Shown piece after piece: positions 44,621 through 53,586 of a stretch of 64,000 nt of DNA. The position numbers and the translations under genes were made by a program. The notes under the pieces are model-generated. The model searched no databases. It had not been told where the DNA came from and saw nothing but the letters and a program-made list of their open reading frames with translations. The stretch's first letter is position 1. Every line of letters begins with the position of its first letter. Source of the DNA: Pseudarthrobacter naphthalenicus (lineage in GTDB: Bacteria > Actinomycetota > Actinomycetes > Actinomycetales > Micrococcaceae); NCBI RefSeq assembly GCF_029076445.1, contig NZ_JARESG010000001.1, positions 124,001 to 188,000 of the forward strand, in the 5' to 3' direction.

Positions 44621-45195
44621 CAAAAATGTTGATTATTGGGCCGCCCGGCTCCGGTAAAGGAACCCAAGCGGAACGTATCTCCGAACGCCTCGGTGTTGTG
44701 GCGATCTCCACCGGTGATATCTTCCGCGCCAATGTGAAGGGCGAAACCCCCCTTGGCATTGAAGCGAAGAAGTACATGGATGCCGGCGACTTCGTTCCGG
44801 ACAGCGTGACCAACAAGATGGTCCGCGACCGCCTCAGCGAGTCCGACGTCGACAACGGCTTCCTCCTGGACGGCTACCCGCGCACCACCGCGCAGGTGGA
44901 TTACCTCGACGAAATCCTGGCCGCCAGCGCGGACAAGCTCGACGTCGTCCTCCAGCTCACCGCCGACGATGAAGAACTCGTGGCGCGCCTTCTGGGCCGG
45001 GCCAAGGAAACCGGCCGGAGCGACGACAACGAAGCCGTGATCCGCCACCGCCTGGACCTCTACCACGAGCAGACCGAAGCGGTTGTGGCGAAGTATGCCG
45101 AGCGCGGCATCCTGACCCGGGTTGACGGCATCGGCGGCATCGACGAGGTCACCGACCGCGTCATGGAAGCCATCAAGGCGGCTCAGGCCGCCTGA
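44617..45195 (+). CDS. adk: adenylate kinase
   Basis: The 192-residue enzyme interconverts ATP, AMP and ADP. The P-loop GPPGSGKGTQ, AMP-site regions (STGDIFRANV) and FLLDGYPRTTAQ are intact. The LID is the short form without the zinc-binding Cys set. It overlaps secY by 4 bp; the secY-adk-map order is conserved widely. Confidence 0.97.
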   Translation: MTKMLIIGPPGSGKGTQAERISERLGVVAISTGDIFRANVKGETPLGIEAKKYMDAGDFVPDSVTNKMVRDRLSESDVDNGFLLDGYPRTTAQVDYLDEILAASADKLDVVLQLTADDEELVARLLGRAKETGRSDDNEAVIRHRLDLYHEQTEAVVAKYAERGILTRVDGIGGIDEVTDRVMEAIKAAQAA

Positions 45196-45214
45196 ACAGG
45201 CCACTAAGTTATTC

Positions 45215-45245
45215 GAGGCTCCTCCCGGATTCCGGGAGGAGCCTC
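45215..45245 (+). promoter_or_regulatory. perfect hairpin between adk and map
   Basis: GAGGCTCCTCCCGGA pairs with TCCGGGAGGAGCCTC (15 bp) with almost no loop. It lies 21 bp before map and has no T tract. It may be an RNA-processing or attenuation site. Confidence 0.7.
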
Positions 45246-45265
45246 AGCCATTGAAAGGACACACC

Positions 45266-46093
45266 ATGGCCTTCGGCCAGCCCCGTATCGAATACAAAAC
45301 CAATGCCCAGATGCGCACCATGCACGAGGCAGGCCTGGTCCTGAGCCGCGCGCTGGATGCCGCTGTGGCCGCCGCCGTGCCGGGCGTCACCACCAAGCAC
45401 CTGGACGACGTCTTCGCCGCGGTGCTGAACCAGGCCGGTGCCAAGTCCAACTTCCTGGGCTACCATGGCTTCCCGGCAACCGTCTGCACCTCCGTGAACG
45501 AGGAAGTTGTCCACGGCATCCCCGGCAGCAAGGTCCTCAAGGACGGCGACATCATCTCGATCGACGGCGGCGCGATTGTTGACGGCTGGCATTCGGACTC
45601 GGCCCGGACCGTGATCGTGGGCAACGCTGATCCCGAAGACCAGCGCCTGTCCGACGTCACGCAGGCGGCCATGTGGCACGGCATCGCGGCGCTGGCCAAG
45701 CGTGGCCATGTGGGCGACGTCGGCGCGGCCATCGACGACTACGTCTCCTCGGTCCCCGGAAAGCCGCTGGGCATCCTGGAGGACTATGTGGGCCACGGCA
45801 TCGGCTCCGAGATGCACATGGCCCCGGACGTCCTGAACTACCGGACCAGCCACCGCGGCCCCAAGGTCAAGGCCGGCCTGTGCCTGGCCATTGAGCCCAT
45901 GCTGGTCCGCGGCAGCATCGACACCGCAGTGCTGAGCGATGACTGGACCGTGGTCACCACCGACGGCCAGCGCTCGTGCCAGTGGGAGCACTCCGTGGCT
46001 GTGCATGACCGGGGCATCTGGGTCCTGTCAGCGCCCGACGGCGGCGCGGAGCACCTGGTGCCGCTCGGCGTCACCCCGGTGCCGATCCCGTAA
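45266..46093 (+). CDS. map: methionine aminopeptidase, type I
   Basis: The 275-residue metalloenzyme removes N-terminal Met from nascent proteins. Metal ligands are visible: Asp in ISIDGGAI and DSARTV, His in GHGIGSEMH, Glu in LAIEPM and Glu in QWEHSVAV. HGIPGSKVL is also typical. ATG 45266 follows AAAGGAC; the open frame extends upstream into adk without conservation. It ends the secY operon. Confidence 0.97.
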   Translation: MAFGQPRIEYKTNAQMRTMHEAGLVLSRALDAAVAAAVPGVTTKHLDDVFAAVLNQAGAKSNFLGYHGFPATVCTSVNEEVVHGIPGSKVLKDGDIISIDGGAIVDGWHSDSARTVIVGNADPEDQRLSDVTQAAMWHGIAALAKRGHVGDVGAAIDDYVSSVPGKPLGILEDYVGHGIGSEMHMAPDVLNYRTSHRGPKVKAGLCLAIEPMLVRGSIDTAVLSDDWTVVTTDGQRSCQWEHSVAVHDRGIWVLSAPDGGAEHLVPLGVTPVPIP

Positions 46094-46108
46094 GCCAAGC
46101 CGATTAAC

Positions 46109-46174
46109 TCAAAGTAGGTAGCGCTAACTGTCGTTATGAGGGGTCAAAACGACAGTTGGCGCTACCTAGTTGGG
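46109..46174. repeat. 66-bp palindromic repeat, family A copy 3
   Basis: Arms 46117-46139 (GGTAGCGCTAACTGTCGTTA) and 46144-46166 (AACGACAGTTGGCGCTACC) flank GGGG. Outer flanks are TCAAAGTA and TAGTTGGG. It lies between map and the convergent ABC binding-protein gene. Confidence 0.92.
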
Positions 46175-46201
46175 TTTAAAGCCACGAAAGTGACTTACCC
46201 G

Positions 46202-46230
46202 CTATTGCCGACCGGCACGGCCGGCAATAG
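46202..46230. terminator. hairpin after the ABC binding-protein gene
   Basis: CTATTGCCG pairs with CGGCAATAG, with an inner CCG/CGG. It lies 5 bp beyond the binding-protein stop on the minus strand. It lacks a T tract. Confidence 0.55.
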
Positions 46231-46234
46231 AGGG

Positions 46235-47581
46235 TCAGGCCTTGAGCTTGGGCTTGACGTCCTTGGTGTAGATTCCCTCGAGCGTGGCCTTCAGCTCGGT
46301 CATGGTGGCCTTCACGTCGCCCTGCTGGGTGAGGATCTTGGCGGCGGCCTTGGCCATCTCCTGATCGGCCCCGGGCAGGAACGCGCGGGCATTGTCCTGG
46401 ACCCTGGTGACGGCCAGTTGGTCCATGGCGATCTTGATCTGCGGGGTCTGCGCCAGCACCGTGGTCATGTCCGCCGAGGTCCGGGTGGGCATGTAGCCGG
46501 TGGCGGCCGAGAACGCGGCGGTGTTCTCCGGCTCGGTCATGAACTGCAGGAACATCGCCGCGGCGAGCTGCTCTTCCTTGGTGACACCGCTGGGGATGCC
46601 CAGGCCGGCGCCGCCGGTGGGGCAGACGCCGGTCTTCTCCTTGGAGCCGCCCGGCAGGAAGCCCACGCCCACATTGAACTTGGCGGACTTCAGGATGCCG
46701 ATGAGGGAGCCGGTAGAGGACAGCGTGGCCGAAGCCAGCCCTGCGGCGAAGTCGTCGGCCGATTCCTTGGAGGAGACGCCGGCCCAGGCGTCCTTGTACA
46801 CGGAATCCTGGGCTGCCTGCAGGGCGGCCACGGACTCGGCGGAGTCGCAGGTGATGTCCCAGCCCTTGGACCAGCTGCCGCCCTCGCCCCACAGGTTGTT
46901 CTGCAGGGTCCAGCCCGCGTAGCCGGCCAGGGCGGGGTGCATAAACGCGTACTGGGTGCCCGAGGCCGCCTTGAGCTTGGGTGCCCAGCCGGCGAACTCC
47001 TGCCAGGTGGCGGGGGCGCGGTCCGGCAGGCCGGCCGCGGCGAAGTGGTCCTTGTTGTAGTAGAACAGCGGGGTGGACCGGCCGTAGGGGAGTGCCCACT
47101 GCTTGCCGGCGTACTTGTAGTCGTCCACCAGGGAGGTGCGGAAATCGGCCAGGTTGATGTCCAGCTGCTTGACCAGGGAGTCGATGGAAATGATGCTCTC
47201 GTTCAGGTAGTAGCGGAACCACCAGACGTCGGAGAGGACCACCAGGGAGGGCAGGCCGGACTTGGCAGCCTGGGCGGTCTGGAACTTCTGCGCGATTTCC
47301 TCGTAGTTCGCGCCCGCGGTCACCAGGTTCACCTTGATGTCCGGGTACTTGGCGTGGAACTTCTCGATGATGCTCTTCTCCACGTCCTGTGACTTGCCGG
47401 GGTGGTTGGACCAGAAGTCGATGGACGCGGCCGGCTTGACGCCGCTGAAGTCGATGTCGGCAGCGGTGGCGGTGGCCGCGCCGGGCGTGGTGGACGGGCC
47501 GCCGCAGGCTGCCAGCGCTGCGGCTCCTGTTCCGGCCCCGGCAAGGGTGAGGAAAAACCGTCGATCAAGGGTGAACGTCAT
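46235..47581 (-). CDS. ABC importer substrate-binding lipoprotein (UgpB-like)
   Basis: The 448-residue extracellular receptor has a Tat-like lipoprotein signal (DRRFFLTLAGAGTGAAALAAC; lipobox LAAC, Cys about 26). Family 1 solute-binding features include IDFWSNHPG near residue 53 and FYYNKDHFAAAGLPD with TWQEF. The layout resembles UgpB and other carbohydrate or glycerol-phosphate binding proteins; the substrate is not proven. The two permeases lie upstream on the same strand, 85 bp away. Confidence 0.92.
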   Translation of the reverse strand: MTFTLDRRFFLTLAGAGTGAAALAACGGPSTTPGAATATAADIDFSGVKPAASIDFWSNHPGKSQDVEKSIIEKFHAKYPDIKVNLVTAGANYEEIAQKFQTAQAAKSGLPSLVVLSDVWWFRYYLNESIISIDSLVKQLDINLADFRTSLVDDYKYAGKQWALPYGRSTPLFYYNKDHFAAAGLPDRAPATWQEFAGWAPKLKAASGTQYAFMHPALAGYAGWTLQNNLWGEGGSWSKGWDITCDSAESVAALQAAQDSVYKDAWAGVSSKESADDFAAGLASATLSSTGSLIGILKSAKFNVGVGFLPGGSKEKTGVCPTGGAGLGIPSGVTKEEQLAAAMFLQFMTEPENTAAFSAATGYMPTRTSADMTTVLAQTPQIKIAMDQLAVTRVQDNARAFLPGADQEMAKAAAKILTQQGDVKATMTELKATLEGIYTKDVKPKLKA

Positions 47582-47666
47582 GGTGCTGCCTTTCGGTGGG
47601 TGCCTTGGTGATGCGGATGCGATGGATGGATGGTGGGAGGGGCCGACGGCGGTACTCGCCTGGCCG

Positions 47667-48599
47667 CTAGCCGGTGACGCTGCCCTGGGTGAGGCCGGCG
47701 ACGATGTAGCGCTGGAGCATGGCGAAGATGATCAGGATGGGGATGATCACCAGGACGGCGCCGGCCATCATGATGCCCCAGCCGGCTCCGTTGCCCTCGG
47801 AGTTCTGCAGCAGTGTCAGGCCGACGGGGAGCGTCATGCTTTCGGGTTTGTCCGTGATGATCAGCGGCCAGATGTATTCGTTCCATTCGCTGACCACGGT
47901 GACCAGGGCAACCGTGGCGATCGAGGGGACCGACACCGGCACCACGATCTGCCACAGCCGCCGCCAGTGGCCCGCGCCGTCGATCTCGGCCGATTCGAGG
48001 ATGGAACCGGGCAGGGTAAGGAAGTGCTGGCGCAGCAGGAACGTGCCGAAGGCGGTGCCCAGGCCGGGCAGGATGATCCCCCAGAGCGTGTTCTTCCCGC
48101 CCATCCCGGCGATCAGGATGTAATTGGGCAGGATGGACACCTGCGGCGGGACCATCAGGGCCACCAGGATCAGGATGAAGATCAGGTTCTTGAAAGGGAA
48201 GCGCACGAACACCAGCGCGTAGGCGGTCAGCAGGGCAAGGATCACCTTGATGCCGGACCCAACCACGGTGACGATGGTGCTGTTGAGGAAGAACAGCCCG
48301 AACGGCACCGTGGTCATGGCCACCCGGTAGTTCTCCGGGTCCAGGGCTGCCGGGAGCACCTGCAGGTTCATGGTGACGATTTCGCCCGGCTGTTTGAACG
48401 AGCTCAGCACCATCCAGAGCAACGGCAGGAAGACCACCAGGACGGCGATGACCAGCGGCACATAGCCGCCAACCACGGTCTGCAGCAGATTGGCACGGGA
48501 GAACGGCCGCTCGCGGCGGGGAACGGCGTCGGGCGTTGAACCGGGCGTTGAAGACGCGGCGGAGGAATCGCGGACGACGGCGGGGGCGGGAGCCTTCAC
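47667..48599 (-). CDS. ABC sugar-type permease (UgpE-like)
   Basis: The 310-residue inner-membrane permease starts at GTG 48599, which overlaps the previous stop as GTGA. The open frame extends further upstream but lies in the other permease. About six membrane helices are visible, and the EAA loop is ESAEIDGAGHWRRLWQIVVP. It pairs with the next permease to form the channel. No ATPase gene is adjacent. Confidence 0.93.
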   Translation of the reverse strand: MKAPAPAVVRDSSAASSTPGSTPDAVPRRERPFSRANLLQTVVGGYVPLVIAVLVVFLPLLWMVLSSFKQPGEIVTMNLQVLPAALDPENYRVAMTTVPFGLFFLNSTIVTVVGSGIKVILALLTAYALVFVRFPFKNLIFILILVALMVPPQVSILPNYILIAGMGGKNTLWGIILPGLGTAFGTFLLRQHFLTLPGSILESAEIDGAGHWRRLWQIVVPVSVPSIATVALVTVVSEWNEYIWPLIITDKPESMTLPVGLTLLQNSEGNGAGWGIMMAGAVLVIIPILIIFAMLQRYIVAGLTQGSVTG

Positions 48600-49567
48600 G
48601 AGTAATGCACCTTCTTTTCGACGAACCGCAGCTGCAGCACCGTGATGACCAGCAGAATGACAAACAGGATCACGGAGATCGCGGCCGAGTAGCCTGCGCG
48701 GTTGTACGCGCCGAAGGCCTGCAGGTACGCCTCGTAGATGAGGGTGCTGGTGCCGGCGCCGAGGGGCGTCATGATCCGGATGAGGTCGAACGCCTGCAGC
48801 GAGCTGAGCATGGTGGTGATCAGCAGGAAGAAGGTGGTGGGGGAGAGCAGCGGCAGGGACATGCTGACAAAGCGGCGGAAACTGCCGGCCCCGTCCAGCG
48901 AGGCCGCCTCCATCACGTCCTGCGGCAGCGACTGCAGGCCGGCGAGGAACACCACGGCGCAGTAGCCAAGGTTCTTCCAGACATACACGATGATGACCAT
49001 GACCAGGGAGAGCTGCGGATCGTTGATCCACTGCGGGCTCTGCTGCCCTAGGCCCCGGAGGAGCCAGGCCAGCACGCCGTAGCCGGGATCGAAGATGAAC
49101 AGCCACACCAGGCCGACACCCACGCCGGACAAGACGTAGGGCGCAAATACAGCCGACCTGGCGAACGTGGTGCCGCGGACCTTCGAGTTCAGCACCAGGG
49201 CAATGAGCAGGCCCAGCACCATGGAGCCGCCCACGGTTGCGGCCGTGAAGATGGCGGTGGTGCCCAGCACCCTGGCGGCATCCGCGCCGGTGAAGAACGT
49301 GACGTAGTTTTCGAGCCCGACGACGGCAGCTGAGGCTGATCCGAGCGTCCAGTTCAGCGTGGAGTAGTAGATGTTGTTGATCAGCGGGAGGTACGTGAAG
49401 ACGGCGATGAGCAGCAGGTTGGGCAGGGCAAGCGCGAGGAAAACGAAGAAGTCGCGGCGGGACCGGTTCGACCAGCGCTGCCGGTTTTTTGTGCCGGGGA
49501 TGCCGTGCCTGGCTCTGCCTGTGGGCGCCGCGGAACTGCCGGGCTTGGCCGTGAGCTGTGGAGTCAT
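48596..49567 (-). CDS. ABC sugar-type permease (UgpA-like)
   Basis: The 323-residue permease starts at ATG 49567 (TTG 49576 is an alternative). An N-terminal basic stretch precedes six helices (first FFVFLALALPNLLLIAVFTY). The EAA loop is EAASLDGAGSFRRFVSMSLP. It is first in the permease-permease-binding protein transcript. An S58-type peptidase gene diverges upstream. Confidence 0.93.
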   Translation of the reverse strand: MTPQLTAKPGSSAAPTGRARHGIPGTKNRQRWSNRSRRDFFVFLALALPNLLLIAVFTYLPLINNIYYSTLNWTLGSASAAVVGLENYVTFFTGADAARVLGTTAIFTAATVGGSMVLGLLIALVLNSKVRGTTFARSAVFAPYVLSGVGVGLVWLFIFDPGYGVLAWLLRGLGQQSPQWINDPQLSLVMVIIVYVWKNLGYCAVVFLAGLQSLPQDVMEAASLDGAGSFRRFVSMSLPLLSPTTFFLLITTMLSSLQAFDLIRIMTPLGAGTSTLIYEAYLQAFGAYNRAGYSAAISVILFVILLVITVLQLRFVEKKVHYS

Positions 49568-49783
49568 GGATCTCAATCGGGAGGCCTGCGGGGGCAGGGC
49601 TTGGGAGGATTTGAGATCACTCCATCACATCGCCGGCTCCGGTCAGGGCCAGATCCGGTCCCCGCGCTGATTGTTAGCCGAGGCTTCGAAAAGCGTTCAC
49701 GAACAGTTCGGCTTGAGCGCTCTCCGACGCCCATGCGCGTTGCCAACAGTTTCGTGCGTCATGAAGCGGGCAGAATGGGGCGT

Positions 49784-50794
49784 ATGGGAGCCATTACCGA
49801 TGTACCCGGAATCCGGGTGGGGCACGTGCAGAGGAACGACGACGGCTGGCTGACGGGGGTGACCGTGGTCCTGCCGCCGCCGGGAACGGTGGGGTCCGTG
49901 GACGTCCGCGGCGGCGGCCCCGCGACGTCGGAGACGGATTCCCTGGACCCCACCACCCTGTCCCAGCAGGTGGACGCGGTGGTGCTCACCGGCGGAAGCG
50001 CCTACGGCCTGGTCACCGCACGCGGCGCCCAGCGCTGGTGCGAGGAAGCCGGCCGGGGCTTCGCGGTGCCCGGCGGGCTGGTCCCGATCGTGCCGGCCGC
50101 CGCCATCTTCGACCTGGGCCGCGGCGGCGACTTTTCGGCCCGGCCCGATGAGGAGATGGGCTACGCGGCAACTGCCGCCGCTGCCGCGCAGCCGGAACGG
50201 CACGACGTCGAACGCGGCAACGTAGGCGCCGGCGCCGGAGCCGTCCTCGGCCGGGGGAGATACAAAGGAGGAGTGGGGACTGCCTCCATCACCTTAGACA
50301 ACGGGGTTGTGATCGGAGCGATCGCCGTGGTCAACGCAGTGGGACTGCCTGTTGGCACATCGCCGGAGCGGGCGGAACCCGGCAGCGTGCGTCTAAGCGA
50401 CGAAGGAGCGAGCACGCCGAGGGTTCCGGCTGCCCCGGCGGAAGCCGGGCACGGCACCGATTCGGCAGCCCCGCCGCTCAACACAACCCTCGTCGTCGTT
50501 GCTACCAATGCCATCCTGAGCAAGGCCGACTGCAAGAGGACCGCTTCTGCTGCCCACGCGGGACTGGCCAGGGCGCTGAACCCGAGCCACACGCTGGCTG
50601 ACGGGGACACGATATTCGCGCTGGCCACCGGCGCCGTCGAACTGGACAGCACCGAAGCCCCCCGGCAGTTCAGTCTCATCACGCTGCAGAGTGCGGCAGC
50701 CGACGTCGTACGTTTGGCCATCCTGGATGGCGTGCAGAGCGCCGAGGCGGTGAGCACGCCTGCCGGTGAATATGGTGCATACCGGGCGGAGTAG
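49784..50794 (+). CDS. P1/S58-type N-terminal nucleophile peptidase
   Basis: The 336-residue protein resembles DmpA-family aminopeptidases, which self-cleave to expose an N-terminal Ser or Thr nucleophile. ITDVPGIRVGHVQ, VDVRGGGPATSET, VLTGGSAYGL and NVGAGAGAVLGR are characteristic. The likely self-cleavage point is near LNTTLVVVATNA, and DGDTIFALATG is conserved. ATG 49784 was chosen from homology; ATG 49775 is possible. A -10-like CAGAAT at 49771-49776 suggests a near-leaderless mRNA. The substrate is unknown. Confidence 0.9.
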   Translation: MGAITDVPGIRVGHVQRNDDGWLTGVTVVLPPPGTVGSVDVRGGGPATSETDSLDPTTLSQQVDAVVLTGGSAYGLVTARGAQRWCEEAGRGFAVPGGLVPIVPAAAIFDLGRGGDFSARPDEEMGYAATAAAAAQPERHDVERGNVGAGAGAVLGRGRYKGGVGTASITLDNGVVIGAIAVVNAVGLPVGTSPERAEPGSVRLSDEGASTPRVPAAPAEAGHGTDSAAPPLNTTLVVVATNAILSKADCKRTASAAHAGLARALNPSHTLADGDTIFALATGAVELDSTEAPRQFSLITLQSAAADVVRLAILDGVQSAEAVSTPAGEYGAYRAE

Positions 50795-50809
50795 GTTAGT
50801 ATGCTCGAT

Positions 50810-50838
50810 TTAACATTTGCCGGGAAAAAGGGTAGTGT
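50810..50838 (+). promoter_or_regulatory. infA promoter
   Basis: TTAACA at 50810-50815 and TAGTGT at 50833-50838 have ideal 17-bp spacing. A leader of about 120 nt follows before infA. Confidence 0.65.
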
Positions 50839-50966
50839 TGCTTGTTGGTTGTCTGCCCTGCTGTGCCCTGTTTGGGGCCTGAGGTGATAACCGATCCAAC
50901 AAAAACGTTCGTGGTCATGTCCGGTGCAATCCGGCAGGGCCGCGGCAACAACAGTTAGCGGAGGGT

Positions 50967-51188
50967 ATGGCCAAGAAGGACGGGGTCATTGAGATCGAAG
51001 GCGTTGTGACTGAGGCGCTGCCTAACGCGATGTTTCGCGTTGAGCTGACCAACAAGCACATCGTACTCGCGCACATCTCAGGCAAGATGCGCCAGCACTA
51101 CATCAGGATTCTCCCTGAGGACCGGGTAGTGGTGGAACTGAGCCCTTATGACCTCACTCGGGGTCGTATCGTCTACCGCTACAAGTAA
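50967..51188 (+). CDS. infA: translation initiation factor IF-1
   Basis: The 73-residue OB-fold factor blocks the A site during initiation. [20 protein letters not shown] and [15 protein letters not shown] are conserved. AGCGGAGG lies upstream. It begins the infA-rpmJ-rpsM-rpsK-rpoA-rplQ group. Confidence 0.98.
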   Translation: MAKKDGVIEIEGVVTEALPNAMFRVELTNKHIVLAHISGKMRQHYIRILPEDRVVVELSPYDLTRGRIVYRYK

Positions 51189-51257
51189 ATTCTGGGCGGC
51201 CGCGGCATGAGCTGACGGCTGCTCCAGTTGACCAACTGCCACACGCAAAGGAATGCC

Positions 51258-51371
51258 ATGAAGGTCAAGCCGAGCGTCAAGCAGATCTGCGAAAAGTGCA
51301 AAGTGATCCGCCGTAATGGCCGGGTCATGGTGATCTGCGAGAACCCGCGCCACAAGCAGCGCCAGGGCTAA
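51258..51371 (+). CDS. rpmJ: 50S ribosomal protein L36 (zinc form)
   Basis: This 37-residue protein reads [19 protein letters not shown] and ends in NPRHKQRQG. Cys11, Cys14, Cys27 and His32 form the zinc ribbon, so this is the C+ paralogue. AAAGGA lies eight bases upstream. After its stop, ATTTCCTTC pairs with GAAGGAAAT (51371-51392). A zinc-free paralogue may exist elsewhere, as in other actinobacteria. Confidence 0.97.
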   Translation: MKVKPSVKQICEKCKVIRRNGRVMVICENPRHKQRQG

Positions 51372-51550
51372 TTTCCTTCTTCTGAAGGAAATCCTGGGTT
51401 GCTAACCCACGCAAGTAAATAATAAGGCAGCACAAGCTGAATTGGGACGCATGAGCCCGGACAGCTAACCCCCGGTCGGAGGCTGGGGCCGCACGGAACG
51501 TGCGGGTGTACTGCCTAGGACCTCCGGTTTATTCAAGGAGCACTGCCTCT

Positions 51551-51925
51551 ATGGCTCGTCTCGCTGGCGTAGACATTCCCCGCGAAAAGCGGTTGGAAAT
51601 TGCGCTTACTTACATCTACGGCGTGGGCAAGACCCGTGCACACGAAACCCTGGCTGCCACTGGCATCAGTGCTGACGTCCGCGTTAAGGACCTCACCGAT
51701 ACCCAGCTGGTTGAGCTGCGTGATTACATCGAAGGCAACTACAAGGTTGAGGGTGACCTTCGCCGCGAAGTAGCAGCTGATATCCGCCGCAAGGTTGAAA
51801 TCGGCAGCTACGAAGGTATTCGCCACCGTAAGGGCCTGCCGGTCCACGGGCAGCGTACCAAGACCAACGCCCGTACCCGCAAGGGTCCGAAGCGCACCGT
51901 CGCAGGCAAGAAGAAGGCCCGTTAA
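51551..51925 (+). CDS. rpsM: 30S ribosomal protein S13
   Basis: The 124-residue S13 bridges the subunits in the 30S head. [19 protein letters not shown] and [19 protein letters not shown] are typical. ATG 51551 matches the family and follows AAGGAG. The 179-nt leader contains a CCGCAC/GTGCGG hairpin. Confidence 0.98.
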   Translation: MARLAGVDIPREKRLEIALTYIYGVGKTRAHETLAATGISADVRVKDLTDTQLVELRDYIEGNYKVEGDLRREVAADIRRKVEIGSYEGIRHRKGLPVHGQRTKTNARTRKGPKRTVAGKKKAR

Positions 51926-51977
51926 ATCCTCCCGGATTTACACGGCTTTCCCCGATAACTTTCTGTAGGAGAAAAAA

Positions 51978-52379
51978 ATGCCCCCAAAGACTCGTGGCGC
52001 GGTTCGCAAGCCGCGTAAGAAGGACAAAAAGAATATCGCGCTGGGCCAGGCGCACATCAAGAGCACTTTTAACAACACCATCGTGTCCATCACGGACCCG
52101 AACGGCGCTGTTATCTCTTGGGCTTCCTCAGGTGAGGTCGGCTTCAAGGGCTCACGTAAGTCCACCCCGTTCGCAGCCCAGATGGCTGCCGAAGCTGCTG
52201 CCAAGCGTGCGCAGGAGCACGGCATGCGCAAGGTTGACGTTTTCGTCAAGGGACCGGGTTCAGGACGCGAGACTGCAATCCGCTCGCTGCAGGCCGCAGG
52301 CCTCGAGGTTGGCTCCATCCAGGACGTCACCCCCGCAGCGCACAACGGCTGCCGTCCGCCGAAGCGCCGCCGCGTCTAA
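51978..52379 (+). CDS. rpsK: 30S ribosomal protein S11
   Basis: The 133-residue S11 lines the E-site platform. [38 protein letters not shown] and the C-terminal [18 protein letters not shown] are conserved. rpsD for S4, which follows in many bacteria, is absent here. Confidence 0.98.
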   Translation: MPPKTRGAVRKPRKKDKKNIALGQAHIKSTFNNTIVSITDPNGAVISWASSGEVGFKGSRKSTPFAAQMAAEAAAKRAQEHGMRKVDVFVKGPGSGRETAIRSLQAAGLEVGSIQDVTPAAHNGCRPPKRRRV

Positions 52380-52398
52380 GCCTTTCGCGCAGTTTGAG

Positions 52399-52427
52399 CT
52401 TGCCCGGACCGTTCTGGTCCGGGCAAG
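52399..52427 (+). promoter_or_regulatory. perfect hairpin between rpsK and rpoA
   Basis: CTTGCCCGGACC pairs with GGTCCGGGCAAG around loop GTTCT. No T tract follows. The GTCATATAGCGGA motif at 52475-52487 lies between it and rpoA. Confidence 0.7.
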
Positions 52428-52509
52428 CCCAGCCGCGTTAAGTCTTCAGACCGAATTTCCACCACCTGTGTTGCGTCATATAGCGGATGCTCGCCGAAAG
52501 GAAACCTAA

Positions 52510-53520
52510 GTGCTCATTGCACAGCGCCCCACCCTCTCCGAAGAGGTAGTCTCCGAAAACCGCTCGCGTTTCATCATTGAACCGCTGGAACCGGGCTTTG
52601 GCTACACCCTCGGAAACTCCCTCCGCCGTACCCTGCTCTCCTCCATCCCCGGTGCCGCTGTAACCAGCATCCGGATCGATGGCGTGCTGCACGAGTTCAC
52701 CACGGTTCCGGGTGTCAAGGAAGATGTCACTGAGATCATCCTGAACATCAAGAGCCTGTCGGTCTCCTCCGAGCACGACGAGCCGGTTGTTGCCTACCTG
52801 CGCAAGCAGGGCCCCGGAGTCGTCACCGCCGCGGACATCGCTCCGCCGGCCGGCGTCGAATTCCACAACCCGGATCTGCACATTGCCACGCTGAACTCGA
52901 AGGGCAAGTTCGAACTCGAACTGACCATCGAGCGCGGCCGCGGCTACGTGTCGGCAGCTCAGAACAAGTCCGGCGACGCCGAGATCGGCCGTATCCCGGT
53001 TGACTCGATCTACTCGCCGGTGCTGAAGGTTACTTTCCGCGTGGAAGCAACCCGTGTTGAGCAGCGCACTGACTTCGACAAGCTCATTGTCGACGTCGAG
53101 ACCAAGCAGGCCATCGCCCCGCGCGATGCTGTTGCTTCCGCTGGTACCACCCTGGTGGAACTCTTCGGTCTGGCACGCGAGCTGAACACCGCAGCTGAAG
53201 GTATCGAGATTGGCCCGTCGCCGACGGACGCTGCCCTGGCCGCGGACATGGCACTGCCGATCGAGGACCTGGACCTCACCGTCCGGTCCTACAACTGCCT
53301 CAAGCGTGAGGGCATCCACACCGTGGGTGAACTCGTTGCCCGCTCCGAGGCTGACCTGATGGACATCCGTAACTTCGGTGCGAAGTCCATTGACGAGGTC
53401 AAGGCAAAGCTGGTTGAACTGGGCCTGTCCCTCAAGGACTCGCCTCCCGGTTTTGACCTCGCAGCACGCGCAGCAGCAATTGAAGAGGACGACGCCGCCT
53501 TCGGCGACGACGAACTCTAA
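52510..53520 (+). CDS. rpoA: RNA polymerase alpha subunit
   Basis: The 336-residue subunit starts at GTG with GAAAGGAAA upstream. The N-terminal assembly domain has [20 protein letters not shown] followed by [12 protein letters not shown]. The C-terminal domain ([34 protein letters not shown]) contacts UP elements and activators. An acidic tail ends the protein. It precedes rplQ as usual. Confidence 0.98.
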
Positions 53521-53586
53521 AACAGATCTTGGCCGGCGGGCACCATGGTGTGCCCACCGCCGGCTTCCATATGAGGAGAAACAATT

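Noticed and set aside
46136..48539. Plus-strand frames opposite the ABC importer genes
   Set aside because: The minus-strand genes show signal peptide, EAA loops and overlapping start/stop coupling; the plus frames show none.
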